64,000 bases of DNA from Marihabitans asiaticum (GCF_007828725.1 NZ_VIUW01000002.1:682001-746000); one strand, 5' to 3'. Counted from the stretch's first letter, positions 52,335 to 62,124 are shown. Made by a program: numbers and translations. Notes: generated by a model from the letters alone, not told the origin.

Positions 52335-54365
52335 CTAGTCGCCGAACCAGAAGCCCCGGCCGCCGCCGAAGTAGTCGCCCAGGTGCATGCCCGAGCCGAA
52401 GCCGGTGCGCGACCCGAGGTAGGAGCCGACGACAGCGGCACCCAGGTCGTCCAGCTCGGGCGCGACCACGGTGCCGTCGACCCGCCGGGCCATCGAGTCG
52501 ACGAAGCGGGCCAGACCCGGGTCCTCGCCCAGCCGGAAGAACGTCGCCCGCGCCCCGAGCCGCCGGGCCGTGTCGAGCTCGCTCACCGTGTGCGCCAGGG
52601 TGAGCGGGTGCGGCGGGTAGTCGAAGAAGGACTGCCCGTCCTGCATGAGGTGCGCGGTCGGCTCACCGTCGGTGACGACGAGGAGCACCGGCTGGGCGGC
52701 CGGGTGCCGGCGGAAGAACCGGTTGGCCAGCAGCAGACCGTGGTGGAGGTTGGTGCCCTTGTCGTAGTACGCCTCGAGGCCGGTCAGCTCCTCGATCGCC
52801 ATGGTCCGGGCATACCGGCCGAAGGAGATCAGCGCGAGGTCGTCGCCGCGGAACCGGGTCGTGACGAGCTGGTGCAGCGCGAGCGCGGTGCGCTTCATCG
52901 GCACCCACCGGCCGTCCATCGCCATCGAGAAGGACGTGTCGACGAGCAGCGCGACGGCCGACCGGTTCCGGGCCTCGGTCTCGGTGACCTCCACGTCCCG
53001 GACGTCCAGGCGAAGGGAGGAGGCCGGGTCACCCCCTTCGCCCACCGTGCGGAGCACGGCATTGGTTACCGTCCGCGGCACGTCCCACGGCTCGGTGTCG
53101 CCGAACTGCCACTCGCGGGTGCCCCCGGTCGACTCCCCCGCGGCGCCGGTGTGCCGGGAGTCGTGCTGCCCGGCGCGCGCGGACAGCCGGGAGGTGGCGT
53201 CGCGCAGCAACGACTGGCCGAGCAGGCGCATCGCCCGCGGCGAGAGGCGCAGGTCGCCGTCGGAGCCGCGGTGCAGGTACCCGCTCTCGCGCAGCGCCTT
53301 CTCCAGGTCGGCGAGCGTCTGCGCGTCGACGACGGCTTCGTCGCCGAGCTGGCGGCGCAGCGCGTCGAGGTCGACGTCGTCCAGACGGGCGCCCTGGTGG
53401 GCCTGCGCCAGCTGCTCGGCGAGGGCGTCGAGGTCGGCGAGGTCCTGCAGCGCGCCGGTCCCGTCGCCAAGCCCCAGACCCTGCTCGCCGGAGAAGCGCT
53501 CCGAGCCGGACCAGTCAAGGTCGGGGCGAAGGGAGCGCAGCGACCCGTCGAGCCGGTCGAGGGTCTGCGCCAGCTCGGGAGAGCCGAAGGCCTGCGCGCT
53601 GAGCTCCATCAGCTCCTGGCGCTGCTCCGGAGTCATCGACGCGAGCATCCGGGCGGCGGCTGCGGAGCGGTCGGCGAGGGCGTCGATCAGCTCGTCGACA
53701 CTGCTCGGGTCCTCGGGGAAGAAGTCGCCGTGCCGGTCCATGAAGTCGGCGAAGTCCGCGTCGGTGTCCTCGCCCCGGGCATGCTTGTCCAACAGCTCGG
53801 TGAGGTCGTCGAGCATCTCCTGCACGCGCTCCCGGTCGGCGTCGGTTGCCGACTCGAGGGCCTGCTTCATCCCGGCGAAGCGCTGGTCGAGCAGCTCGCG
53901 GCCGAGCAGGTCCTTGATCTGCTCGTAGGACGCCCGCGCCTCGCTGCTGCGCCAGTCGTAGTCGGCGAGCTCGCTCACCGCGGCCGCCGGGCTGTCCGGC
54001 AGCCCGTCGAGCCGCATCTGGGCGAAGGCGCGGTCGGTGTCATCCATGTCCACGTCGCGGGCGAGCTGGCCACGCTCGGCGAGCACCGCCCGCTCGAGCA
54101 GCTCGGCGATCTCGGTGAGGGTGCCGCCGAGGTCGTTCTCCTCAAGCAGCTCGCGGCGGCGCCGCGCGACCCGGGCGGCCAGGTCGTCGAGCCCGCGCCG
54201 GTCCTGTCCGCCTTGGCGCAGGTACTCGGCCATCGCTCGCTCCGGGGAGTACCCGGCCATGACGTCCTCACCGATTGCCGCGAGCGCCTCGCTCAGGTCG
54301 ACCGGGGGCGCGAGGGGGTCCGGGCCGCCGCGGTAGCGGCCGTACCGTGAGTCGTGTCGGGGCAC
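52335..54365 (-). CDS. VWA-domain protein (MoxR partner)
   Basis: A 676-residue protein. A long N-terminal helical part with many charged repeats is followed by a von Willebrand factor A domain at about residues 465-640, with the MIDAS motif in VALLVDTSFSMAM (DxSxS) and VLLVVTDGEPTAHL. It is paired with the MoxR-like ATPase gene upstream, with about 20 bases between. Such pairs act as chaperone systems for metal-enzyme or complex assembly. GTG 54365 start. Confidence 0.9.
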   Translation of the reverse strand: MPRHDSRYGRYRGGPDPLAPPVDLSEALAAIGEDVMAGYSPERAMAEYLRQGGQDRRGLDDLAARVARRRRELLEENDLGGTLTEIAELLERAVLAERGQLARDVDMDDTDRAFAQMRLDGLPDSPAAAVSELADYDWRSSEARASYEQIKDLLGRELLDQRFAGMKQALESATDADRERVQEMLDDLTELLDKHARGEDTDADFADFMDRHGDFFPEDPSSVDELIDALADRSAAAARMLASMTPEQRQELMELSAQAFGSPELAQTLDRLDGSLRSLRPDLDWSGSERFSGEQGLGLGDGTGALQDLADLDALAEQLAQAHQGARLDDVDLDALRRQLGDEAVVDAQTLADLEKALRESGYLHRGSDGDLRLSPRAMRLLGQSLLRDATSRLSARAGQHDSRHTGAAGESTGGTREWQFGDTEPWDVPRTVTNAVLRTVGEGGDPASSLRLDVRDVEVTETEARNRSAVALLVDTSFSMAMDGRWVPMKRTALALHQLVTTRFRGDDLALISFGRYARTMAIEELTGLEAYYDKGTNLHHGLLLANRFFRRHPAAQPVLLVVTDGEPTAHLMQDGQSFFDYPPHPLTLAHTVSELDTARRLGARATFFRLGEDPGLARFVDSMARRVDGTVVAPELDDLGAAVVGSYLGSRTGFGSGMHLGDYFGGGRGFWFGD

Positions 54366-54385
54366 GTGGTGATCCCCCCTTCGCC

Positions 54386-55822
54386 TCAGCCGTACACCGT
54401 CGCGCCGGCCGAGCTCTCCTTGCCGACCTTGCGGGCGAGGAAGAGCCCCTCGAGCGCGAGCTCGACCGCGCCGGCGCGTGCGCCGGGCGACTCGGCATCC
54501 AGGGCGGCGGCGAGCCGGTCGTAGAGCGCGCCGTCATCACCGAGGTCTGGCAGGGCCTGAAGCATCTCGGCGGCGGTGACCCGCTCGCCGGTGGCGACCG
54601 AGGCGCCCTCCTCGAGAGCGGTGACCAGCGGCGCGAGGTCGACTCCGCGCAGGTGCTCGCGCACCGCCTCGACGGTCGCGAGGCGCAGCAGATGGGTGAG
54701 GATCTCCTCGCCGCGGCCCTCCTCACCGGCCTCGAGCTCGACCTTGCCGCCGAGCACGTCGACGGCGGTGTCGATGTCGACCAGCCGGGCCACCGGGTCC
54801 TCCTCGCCGCGGACCGTGGCCCGGTGCAGCGCCGAGGCGGCGACGGTCTCGGCCCCGGCGATGGAGAAGCGGGCCGAGACCCCCGAGCGCTGGTCGACCG
54901 AGCTGGACTCGCGCAGCCCTCGGGTGAAGCGGGCGAGGATCTCTACGAGCACGTCGGGGACCTCGGCGACCAGATCGGCCTCCTGCCGGATCACGGCCAT
55001 CTCGTCGATCAGCTCGACCGGGTAGTGGGTGCGGATCTCGGCGCCGAAGCGGTCCTTGAGCGGGGTGATGATCCGACCCCGGTTGGTGTAGTCCTCGGGG
55101 TTGGCCGACGCGACGACGAGCACGTCGAGCGGCAGCCGCAGCACGTAGCCGCGGATCTGGATGTCGCGCTCCTCCATGACGTTGAGCATCGCCACCTGGA
55201 TCCGCTCGGCGAGGTCGGGCAGCTCGTTGACCGCGACGATGCCGCGGTGGCTGCGCGGGATGAGCCCGAAGTGGATGGTCTCCGGGTCGCCTAGGCGTCT
55301 CCCTTCGGCCACCCGCATCGGGTCGACGTCGCCGATGAGGTCGCCGACGGAGGTGTCGGGGGTGGCGAGCTTCTCGGCGTAGCGCTCGTCGCGGTGCCGC
55401 CAGGTGACGGGCAGGTCCTCGCCGAGCTCGTCGGCGCGGCGGCGGGACTCGACGGTGATCGGCTGGTACGGGTGCTCGCCCAGCTCCGAGCCGTCGAGGA
55501 CCGGGCTCCACTCGTCGAGCAGCCCGACGAGGCTGCGCAGCAGGCGGGTCTTGCCCTGGCCTCGCTCGCCGAGCAGGACGATGTCATGGCCGGCGAGGAT
55601 CGCCCGCTCCAACTGCGGAATGACGGTGGCCTGCAGGCCGTGCATCCCGGGCCAGGGGTCGCGGCCCTCGCGCAGGGCGGCGAGGAGGTTGTCGCGCAAC
55701 TCCTGGCGAAGGGAGCGCAGCTCGTGTCCGCTGCTGCGCAGCTCGCCGACGGTGCGGGCCGTCGGAGCCGTGGTGGCCTGCTCGGCGAAGGGGTGGGGGC
55801 TGTCGACCGGGTCGTGCGCCAT
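54386..55822 (-). CDS. MoxR/magnesium-chelatase-like AAA+ ATPase
   Basis: A 478-residue AAA+ protein. The Walker A is LLGERGQGKTRLL, Walker B is RGIVAVNELPDLAERIQVAMLNVMEERDIQIRGY, sensor 1 ASANPEDYTNRGRIITPLKDRF and the arginine finger region follow. The architecture matches the Mg-chelatase-like MoxR group that partners with VWA proteins, as the neighbour here. ATG 55822. Both genes form a leftward operon. Confidence 0.9.
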   Translation of the reverse strand: MAHDPVDSPHPFAEQATTAPTARTVGELRSSGHELRSLRQELRDNLLAALREGRDPWPGMHGLQATVIPQLERAILAGHDIVLLGERGQGKTRLLRSLVGLLDEWSPVLDGSELGEHPYQPITVESRRRADELGEDLPVTWRHRDERYAEKLATPDTSVGDLIGDVDPMRVAEGRRLGDPETIHFGLIPRSHRGIVAVNELPDLAERIQVAMLNVMEERDIQIRGYVLRLPLDVLVVASANPEDYTNRGRIITPLKDRFGAEIRTHYPVELIDEMAVIRQEADLVAEVPDVLVEILARFTRGLRESSSVDQRSGVSARFSIAGAETVAASALHRATVRGEEDPVARLVDIDTAVDVLGGKVELEAGEEGRGEEILTHLLRLATVEAVREHLRGVDLAPLVTALEEGASVATGERVTAAEMLQALPDLGDDGALYDRLAAALDAESPGARAGAVELALEGLFLARKVGKESSAGATVYG

Positions 55823-55847
55823 GGAGCGACGCTACGCCACCATCCTG

Positions 55848-55914
55848 TGCGCACCTGCCACGGCAGGTACCTGCACGCCCACCATCCGGAGCGCACCTGC
55901 CTGCACACCACCGC
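55848..55914. repeat. Degenerate family B repeat
   Basis: A diverged copy pair: CCTGCCACGGCAGG at 55854-55867 (6-base arms, AC centre), and a direct repeat of CACCATCC followed by GCGCACCTGCC, seen at both ends of the region. It lies between the MoxR gene start and the lipoprotein gene stop. No reading frame is present. Confidence 0.55.
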
Positions 55915-55947
55915 CCAGCGGTACGAGCGGGCACTCCGGACCTAGCC

Positions 55948-56400
55948 CTACTCCCCCTTCGCCTCCAGGACGAGGACGTCCTCGCCGGTCACGAGCCAGG
56001 CTCGGACCGCCCAGCCGTCGTGGCTGACGGCGGCGTCGAGCGCATCGGACCGGGTGAGCTCTGCGTCGGGGACGAGGCGCGCGACCTCCTCGACCAGGTC
56101 GGGCCCGTCACCCCCCGGAGCGGGCGCGTGCTCGGCACGGAGTCGCTCGGCGGTGTCCGGTGCCAGGGTGACGACGCCGTCGATCCAGTACGACGACGGG
56201 CCAGGGGCATCGCGGTCACCGAGCGTCCCGGACATCCAGCTGGCCGAGACCGGCTCGCCGATCGCCGGGAACCGGGAGGTCAGCGGATCGAGGTCGGTGC
56301 GCATCCCACGCTCGTCGACCTGCTTCTCCGGCCCTCCGACGGAGGCACATCCGCTGAGCGTGATCAGCACGACCAAGAAGGTCACCAGCAGCCTCACCAT
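55948..56400 (-). CDS. Putative lipoprotein
   Basis: A 150-residue protein with a lipoprotein signal (MVRLLVTFLVVLITLSGCAS; lipobox LSGC with the acylated Cys). The mature part has PAIGEPVSASWMSGTLGDRD and SYWIDGVVTLAPDTAERLRAE segments and no recognised domain. Its function is unknown. It starts at ATG 56400 and ends just before the family B repeat region. Confidence 0.7.
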   Translation of the reverse strand: MVRLLVTFLVVLITLSGCASVGGPEKQVDERGMRTDLDPLTSRFPAIGEPVSASWMSGTLGDRDAPGPSSYWIDGVVTLAPDTAERLRAEHAPAPGGDGPDLVEEVARLVPDAELTRSDALDAAVSHDGWAVRAWLVTGEDVLVLEAKGE

Positions 56401-56449
56401 CGCGGCTCCTTCCGATCGGGTCGCCGAGCTGGTCGCCCGGCGGGCTTGC

Positions 56450-57820
56450 TCAGATGCCGGCGCCCGGGTTGAGGATGCCGAAGGGGTCGAGCGCCTCCTT
56501 GATCTTCCGATTCAGCGCCATGACGTCCTCGCCGAGCTGGTCGGCCAGCCAGGGGCGCTTGAGCCGTCCTATCCCGTGCTCGCCGCTGATCGTCCCGCCG
56601 AGCGAGAGGGTGAGCTCGATGATTTCCCCGTACGCCTGCTGCGCTCGCTCGGCCATCGCCGGGTCGCTCGGGTCGAGGACAAGAGTCGGGTGGGTGTTGC
56701 CGTCGCCGGCGTGCGCGACGACGGCGATCGTCACGTCACGGGCGGCAGCGATGTCGGCGATCCCGGCGAGGAGGTCACCCAGCCGGGGCAGCGGCACGCC
56801 GACATCCTCGAGCAGCAGTCGACCCTGCTTCTCCAGCGAGACCAGCGCCGCGCGGCGGGCGGTGACGAACATCGCGCCCTCGTCCGGGTCGTCGGTGCTC
56901 ACCACCTCGCTCGCGCCGCGCGACTCGCATAACGCGCCGATCTGCTCGATCTCCTCGGCGGCGGTGCCCGCCGGCTCGTCGGACTGGATGACGAGCATCG
57001 CGGCTGCCTCGCGGTCCAGGCCCATCCTCAGGTCGTCCTCGACGGCCCCGATGGTCGTGGCGTCCATGAGCTCGAGCATCGATGGCCGCATCCGTGCGGT
57101 GATGTCGAGCACGGTCCCGATGGCCGCGTCGAGGTCGGCGAAAGTAGCGACGAGCGTGGCCGCCCGACGCTGCTTCGGCAGCAGGCGGAGCACGATCTCG
57201 GTGACGATGCCGAGCGTCCCCTCGCTGCCGACGAAGAGCTTGGTCAGCGGCAGGCCGGCGACGTCCTTGACCCGGGGCCCGCCGAGGCGCACGACGCTGC
57301 CGTCGGCGAGGACGACGGTCAGGCCGAGGACGTAGTCGGTGGTCACCCCGTACTTCACGCAGCACAGCCCGCCGGCGTTGGTCGCGATGTTGCCCCCGAT
57401 GCTGCAGAACTCGTAGCTCGACGGGTCCGGCGGGTACCACAGCCCGTGCTCGGACGCGGCGGCCTTGACCTCGGCGTTCATCAACCCCGGGCCGACGACC
57501 GCCGTCCGCGTGGAGGGGTCGATCGCGAGCTCACGCATGCGCTCGGTCGAGATCACCATGCACCCCTCCACCGCGCTGGCCCCACCGGAGAGCCCGGACC
57601 CGGCACCGCGGGGCACGACCGGCATCCGGTGCGCCGCGGCGAAGCGCATCGCTACCTGCACGTCGGCGGTGGACCCGGCGCGCACGACCACCGCCGGCGT
57701 GCCCGCGGCCGGGTCCTCTGCCCGGTCCCACCGATAGCCCTGGACCCGGTCGGGATCAATGACCACCTGGTCAGGGTCGAGCTCGGCCAGGAGCGGGGAG
57801 AGGTCGATCGTCTGGCTCAC
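56450..57820 (-). CDS. FAD-linked oxidase, GlcD type
   Basis: A 456-residue flavoprotein of the glycolate oxidase GlcD/D-lactate dehydrogenase family. The PCMH FAD domain shows MPVVPRGAGSGLSGGASAVEGCMVISTERM and SIGGNIATNAGGLCCVKYG, and the C-terminal FAD-oxidase domain ends with GTISGEHGIGRLKRPWL. It probably oxidises glycolate or 2-hydroxy acids. GTG 57820 is 12 bases downstream of the stop of the L-2-hydroxyglutarate oxidase-like gene, suggesting one operon acting on hydroxy acids. Confidence 0.92.
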   Translation of the reverse strand: MSQTIDLSPLLAELDPDQVVIDPDRVQGYRWDRAEDPAAGTPAVVVRAGSTADVQVAMRFAAAHRMPVVPRGAGSGLSGGASAVEGCMVISTERMRELAIDPSTRTAVVGPGLMNAEVKAAASEHGLWYPPDPSSYEFCSIGGNIATNAGGLCCVKYGVTTDYVLGLTVVLADGSVVRLGGPRVKDVAGLPLTKLFVGSEGTLGIVTEIVLRLLPKQRRAATLVATFADLDAAIGTVLDITARMRPSMLELMDATTIGAVEDDLRMGLDREAAAMLVIQSDEPAGTAAEEIEQIGALCESRGASEVVSTDDPDEGAMFVTARRAALVSLEKQGRLLLEDVGVPLPRLGDLLAGIADIAAARDVTIAVVAHAGDGNTHPTLVLDPSDPAMAERAQQAYGEIIELTLSLGGTISGEHGIGRLKRPWLADQLGEDVMALNRKIKEALDPFGILNPGAGI

Positions 57821-57832
57821 CAGGTCAACCTC

Positions 57833-59029
57833 TCACCCCTTCGCCATCCGGTCCACGACATGCTCGGCGATCGCGAGGCTCGACGTGGCCGCCGGCGACG
57901 GGGCGTTGCGCAGGCAGGTCACCCCCTCGCTCGAGGTGATGACGAAGTCGTCGACCAGGCTGCCGTCCCGCTCGACCGCCTGCGCCCGCACCCCGCTCAG
58001 CCCCGGCGAGACGTCGTCGATGTCGATCTCTGGGACGTAGCGCTGCGCCTGGCGCAGGTAGGCCCGGGTCGACAGCGACCCGACGACCTCGGTCAGGCCG
58101 GTACGCCAGTGCCGTGCCGCGAGCCGCCAGAAGCCCGGCCAGGACGCCGTCGCCGCGAGATCGGCGCCGCTGACGTCACCCCAGGTGTATCCCTCTCGGC
58201 TCAGCGCAAGGACGGCGTTCGGCCCGATCTCGAGGCCGCCGGTGACCCGCCGGGTGAGGTGCACCCCGAGGAAGGGGTAGCGCGGGTCGGGCACGGGGTA
58301 GACCATCCCGCGGACCAGGTCTGCCTTCGCCGGCGCGACGTCGAGGTACTCCCCACGGAAGGGGATGATCCGCGGCCCCACCTGTCCGTCGATCTGAGCC
58401 GACAGCGTGTCGGACTGCAGACCGGCACAGACCACCAGCTCGTCGACGAGCACCGGCTCGCGCCCGGACACCGCCAGCTCGATCCGGGAGCCCACCCGCC
58501 GGATCGACGTGACCGGGCACGAGAGGCGAAGCTCGCCCCCTTCGCCCCGGATGTCCTCGGCGAGCGCCCGAGCCACCGCGACGTAGTCGACGATCGCGGT
58601 CTGCGGGGAGTGCAGGGCCGCCAGGCCCCGGGCGTGCGGCTCGACCTCGCGGATCCCCGCGCCATCAAGGCGGGTCAGGCCGGGCACGCCGTTAGCCTGC
58701 GCGGTCGCCTCCAGCGCGTCGAGCCGGCCCATCTCGGACTCCTCGATCGCGACGACGACCTTGCCGCAGGCCCGGTAGTCGATGCCGCGCTCCGCGCAGT
58801 ACTCACCCAGCAGCGACCGCCCTCGGGCGCACAGCTGCGCCTTGAGGCTGCCCGGCCGGTAGTAGATCCCCGCGTGCACGACGCCGGAGTTGTGGCCGCT
58901 CTGGTGGGCGGCGGGGCGGTCTTCCTTCTCGAGGACCACCACCTGGTCGGGGCGGCGTCGCGCCAGCTCTCGGCCCACCGCGAGGCCGATGAGGCCGCCG
59001 CCGATGATGCCAATCACTCGCTCCGCCAT
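57833..59029 (-). CDS. lhgO: L-2-hydroxyglutarate oxidase
   Basis: A 398-residue FAD-dependent oxidoreductase of the DAO family. The dinucleotide fold is IGIIGGGLIGLAVGRELAR, the signature SGHNSGVVHAGIYYRPGSLKAQLC is diagnostic of LhgO, and the C-terminal CLRNAPSPAATSSLAIAEHV ends the protein. It oxidises L-2-hydroxyglutarate to 2-oxoglutarate. ATG 59029 was chosen over the upstream extension because the fold begins immediately. It is cotranscribed with the GlcD-type gene. Confidence 0.93.
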   Translation of the reverse strand: MAERVIGIIGGGLIGLAVGRELARRRPDQVVVLEKEDRPAAHQSGHNSGVVHAGIYYRPGSLKAQLCARGRSLLGEYCAERGIDYRACGKVVVAIEESEMGRLDALEATAQANGVPGLTRLDGAGIREVEPHARGLAALHSPQTAIVDYVAVARALAEDIRGEGGELRLSCPVTSIRRVGSRIELAVSGREPVLVDELVVCAGLQSDTLSAQIDGQVGPRIIPFRGEYLDVAPAKADLVRGMVYPVPDPRYPFLGVHLTRRVTGGLEIGPNAVLALSREGYTWGDVSGADLAATASWPGFWRLAARHWRTGLTEVVGSLSTRAYLRQAQRYVPEIDIDDVSPGLSGVRAQAVERDGSLVDDFVITSSEGVTCLRNAPSPAATSSLAIAEHVVDRMAKG

Positions 59030-59300
59030 GCGTTCGATCGTCGCAGAGGACCGGCGAGGGCCATCACCGAGTGCATCGCTCCTGTGGGTCACGTGTGAGC
59101 CCTCGGTCGTGCGGCATGCGGCTCATCTCTACCGTCAGCTCTGGGCGACCGCTCAGCGCGCTCATCTGCCGGTGATGTCGCGGCGGCAGGCCGAGATCGT
59201 CATCCGACTGCTGCGGGGCTCATCGCGCGGATCGGGGAAAACCAGCGCATCACCCCCGATCGGTGAGCGCGAGGTGGGACGGGCGTGGGACGCTTCGGTC

Positions 59301-60281
59301 ATGCCCAGCAGCACCCACCGCGCCGTCGACGAGTACGCGCGCACCCACGGCGAGCTCGAGGCCGTGACCCAGGAGCGGGTGGCGGCGATCGAGGCCATGC
59401 TCGACGAGGCCGGCATCAACTACCTCAGCGTCACCGGACGGGCGAAGGGGGTGTCCTCCTTCGCCGGGAAGGCTCGGCGGCAGGTCGAGGGACGGGCGGC
59501 CTTCGCCGACCCGCTCACCGAGATCACCGATCAGGTGGGGGTGCGGGTCATCACCTATGTCGCGAGCGACGTCACGGCCGTCGCCGAGCTGCTCGCCGAC
59601 CAGCTGGTCGTCCTCGACGACCGTGACCTCGGCCAGGAGACGGCGGGCGAGGGACGCTTCGGGTACTCCAGCCGGCACCTGCTCGTCTCCTTCGACACCG
59701 GTTCGGAGGTGACCTACGACCGGATGCGATGCGCGTCGGTGCAGCTACGCACGGTGCTGCAGCACGCCTGGGCCGAGTTCGAGCACGACATCCGCTACAA
59801 GGGCACGGTGCCCGACCAGCTGGTCACCGACCTCGACCGGCGCTTCACCCTCGCCGCGGGGCTGATCGAGCTGGCGGACAACGAGTTCTCCGCGATCCGC
59901 GACCGGCTGCAGGTCGACCTGAGCACGCAGTCGCCGGAGGTCGGCGGTGACGACCCACGGATCGGGGCGCCGGAGCTGACCGCCTTCCTCGCCGGCCGCT
60001 ACTCCACCGCCGGGTGGTCACGCACCGACCGGTACGCCTGGATCAGCGGGCTGCTGCTCGAGCTGGGCATCACCTCCCTCGACGAGCTGAGCGAGCTGCT
60101 GCAGCAGGTCGACAGCGACGACGTGACCGCCCGGATGGACTACCGCTACCCGCCCGGCGCGGTGCGCCGGCTCGACGACGACCTGCTCGAGCACTACGGG
60201 CAGCGCTACGTCGACCTGCACGGCAACGCCCACCGCCGCGAGGCGATGCAGACCCGGCTGGATAAGCTCGCCGGCTCCTGA
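59301..60281 (+). CDS. RelA/SpoT-domain protein
   Basis: A 326-residue protein with a synthetase-type RelA/SpoT domain and no HD hydrolase. The pattern ITDQVGVRVITYVASDVTAVAELL, RFGYSSRHLLVSF (GYxSxHL) and CASVQLRTVLQHAWAEFEHDIRYKG matches the small alarmone-synthetase fold; about 130 further C-terminal residues are helical. By family it makes (p)ppGpp, or a related nucleotide in the CapRel-like group. The 271-base region upstream carries no gene. ATG 59301 has a weak ribosome site. Confidence 0.88.
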   Translation: MPSSTHRAVDEYARTHGELEAVTQERVAAIEAMLDEAGINYLSVTGRAKGVSSFAGKARRQVEGRAAFADPLTEITDQVGVRVITYVASDVTAVAELLADQLVVLDDRDLGQETAGEGRFGYSSRHLLVSFDTGSEVTYDRMRCASVQLRTVLQHAWAEFEHDIRYKGTVPDQLVTDLDRRFTLAAGLIELADNEFSAIRDRLQVDLSTQSPEVGGDDPRIGAPELTAFLAGRYSTAGWSRTDRYAWISGLLLELGITSLDELSELLQQVDSDDVTARMDYRYPPGAVRRLDDDLLEHYGQRYVDLHGNAHRREAMQTRLDKLAGS

Positions 60282-60318
60282 GCACCGCGCTCACCCGTCG
60301 GCGCTGCTGCCCCTAGGC

Positions 60319-61092
60319 TCACCCCTTCGCCAGCGCGGCCTCCTCGGCGTCCATCGCGGCAACGAAGTCGCGCTTGCCGGCCTGCCACGCGCCCTCGTCC
60401 TGGCCGGTGCGCCAGTACCCCGAGATCGACACCTGGTCACGGGGCAGGCCGCGCTCGACGAAGAGGTAGCGGCGCAGATCCTTGACCATGTCGGCGTTGC
60501 CGTGCGCGAAGGCCGCGACCCGGCCCCTCGGCCACTCCAGGTCGCGGACCGCCGCCGCGAGCGCATGCCCGTAGCCCAGACCGGTCTCGTCGCGGCGCAC
60601 CCAGGTGATGCGAGCGCCCGGGCAGCCGGGCAGGTCGAGCTCGCCCCCCGCGTCGGCGACCTCGATCACGACCTCGGCCCGCGCGCCGACGGGCAGCTGC
60701 TCCATCGCCGCGGCGATCGCCGGGACGGCGCTCTCGTCACCGGCGAGCAGGTGCACGTCGGCGCTCGGGTCCGGCGCCCAGGCGCCGCCGGGCCCGCGGA
60801 AGCTGATCTCCTCCCCCGGCTGTGCTCGCGCCGCCCACGGACCCGCCAGGCCGGCGTCGCCGTGCACGACAAAGTCGATCGCCATCTCCTGGGTCACGCG
60901 GTCGAAGCTGCGGATGGTGTAGGTGCGGGTCACCTCGCCGAAGAGGAGCTTGACGTAGTGGTCGGTGAAGGCCAGTTCGGGCAGGTCGGCGAGAGCCTCG
61001 CCGGTGAGCACGACCCGGACGAGGTCGCGACCGATGCGTTCGGTGCGGTCGACAGTGGCGGTACGCAGAGGGGGGCGAGGACGCTCAGGCAT
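60319..61092 (-). CDS. Siderophore-interacting ferric reductase (SIP)
   Basis: A 257-residue NADPH-dependent ferric-siderophore reductase. The FAD domain shows TDHYVKLLFGEVTRTYTIRSFD with the RxYTxR motif, then DFVVHGDAGLAGPWAARAQPGEEISFRGPGGA. The NAD domain contains HLLAGDESAVPAIAAAMEQLP and GRVAAFAHGNADMVKDLR, with the C-terminal SISGYWRTGQDEGAW. It releases iron from siderophores. ATG 61092 lies two bases after a perfect iron box, so transcription is probably leaderless and iron-repressed. Confidence 0.94.
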   Translation of the reverse strand: MPERPRPPLRTATVDRTERIGRDLVRVVLTGEALADLPELAFTDHYVKLLFGEVTRTYTIRSFDRVTQEMAIDFVVHGDAGLAGPWAARAQPGEEISFRGPGGAWAPDPSADVHLLAGDESAVPAIAAAMEQLPVGARAEVVIEVADAGGELDLPGCPGARITWVRRDETGLGYGHALAAAVRDLEWPRGRVAAFAHGNADMVKDLRRYLFVERGLPRDQVSISGYWRTGQDEGAWQAGKRDFVAAMDAEEAALAKG

Positions 61093-61093
61093 G

Positions 61094-61113
61094 AGATTAG
61101 GTATACCTAATCT
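61094..61113. promoter_or_regulatory. DtxR/IdeR-type iron box
   Basis: A perfect 20-base palindrome, AGATTAGGTATACCTAATCT, with TTAGGTATACCTAA at its core, closely like the IdeR/DtxR consensus. It covers the likely -10 region of the siderophore-interacting gene and ends two bases from its ATG. Iron-loaded IdeR would block the promoter. Confidence 0.88.
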
Positions 61114-61218
61114 GCGGTCGGGATGCCACCGGCCCCCTGACGCCTCGCCCCCGTAGCCCAGCGAACGGCGATGGGGCTCAGCGCTCCCGGGGCCGTTGAT
61201 CGTGCGTAGGTTGGCTCC

Positions 61219-62124
61219 ATGAGCACCGTCCTCGTCGCGGGCGCCACCGGCTTCGTCGGTCAGCGTCTCGTCCCCGCCCTGCTCGACGCCGGCCACGAGG
61301 TGCGGGCGATGACCCGCAGCCCGCAGAAGTATTCCGGTCCCGGCGAGGCGGTCGAGGGGGACGTCGAGCGGCCGGAGACCCTCGGCCCGGCGATGGAGGG
61401 GGTCGACATCGCGTACTACCTCGTGCACTCCCTCGACCAGGAGGACTTCGAGGAGGCCGAGGCGCGCTCGGCCCGCGCCTTCGGGCAGGCGGCCGCCGAC
61501 GCCGGGGTCGATCAGATCGTCTTCCTCGGTGGGCTGGGCTCGGAGACCGACGAGCTGTCGGTGCACCTGCGCTCGCGCCGGGCGGTCGAGGGACATCTGG
61601 GCGAAGGGGGTGTGCCCGTCACCGTGCTGAGAGCGGCGGTGATCGTCGGGCACGGCGGGATCTCCTGGGAGATCACCCGCCAGCTGGTCAAGCACCTGCC
61701 CGCGATGGTCGTCCCGAAGTGGGCGCAGACGCGGACCCAGCCGATCGCCCTCGATGACGTCGTGCGCTACCTCGTCGGGGTCGCCGGGGTCGAGGCGGCG
61801 ATCGGGCAGGTCTTCGAGATCGGCGGGCCGGACCAGCTGACCTACGTCGAGATGCTCCAGCAGGCCGCCGAGAGCGGGGACCGCCGGGTGCCGCCGATCG
61901 TGGAGGTGCCGGTGCTCACCCCGCAGCTCTCGGCGCGCTGGCTCGCGCTGGTCACCGATGTCGACGTCACCACAGGGCGCAACCTCATCGACTCGATGGA
62001 CGTCGAGGTCCTCGTCACCGACCACACGATCCGCGAGGTCGTCCCCTTCGAGCCGATGACCTACCGCGAGGCCGTGGAGCGGGCGCTCGCGGACCGAGCC
62101 GCCTACGACGACGCGAAGGGGTGA
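61219..62124 (+). CDS. NAD(P)H-binding SDR-like protein (YbjT-type)
   Basis: A 301-residue paralogue of the gene at 32355-33338. The fold loop is VLVAGATGFVGQRLVPALL, with VFLGGLGSETDELSVHLRSRRAVEGHL, TVLRAAVIVGHGGISWEI and TQPIALDDVVRYLVGV in the same order. Function unknown. It starts the last rightward operon, 126 bases from the iron box, and overlaps the next gene (GTGA). Confidence 0.85.
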   Translation: MSTVLVAGATGFVGQRLVPALLDAGHEVRAMTRSPQKYSGPGEAVEGDVERPETLGPAMEGVDIAYYLVHSLDQEDFEEAEARSARAFGQAAADAGVDQIVFLGGLGSETDELSVHLRSRRAVEGHLGEGGVPVTVLRAAVIVGHGGISWEITRQLVKHLPAMVVPKWAQTRTQPIALDDVVRYLVGVAGVEAAIGQVFEIGGPDQLTYVEMLQQAAESGDRRVPPIVEVPVLTPQLSARWLALVTDVDVTTGRNLIDSMDVEVLVTDHTIREVVPFEPMTYREAVERALADRAAYDDAKG

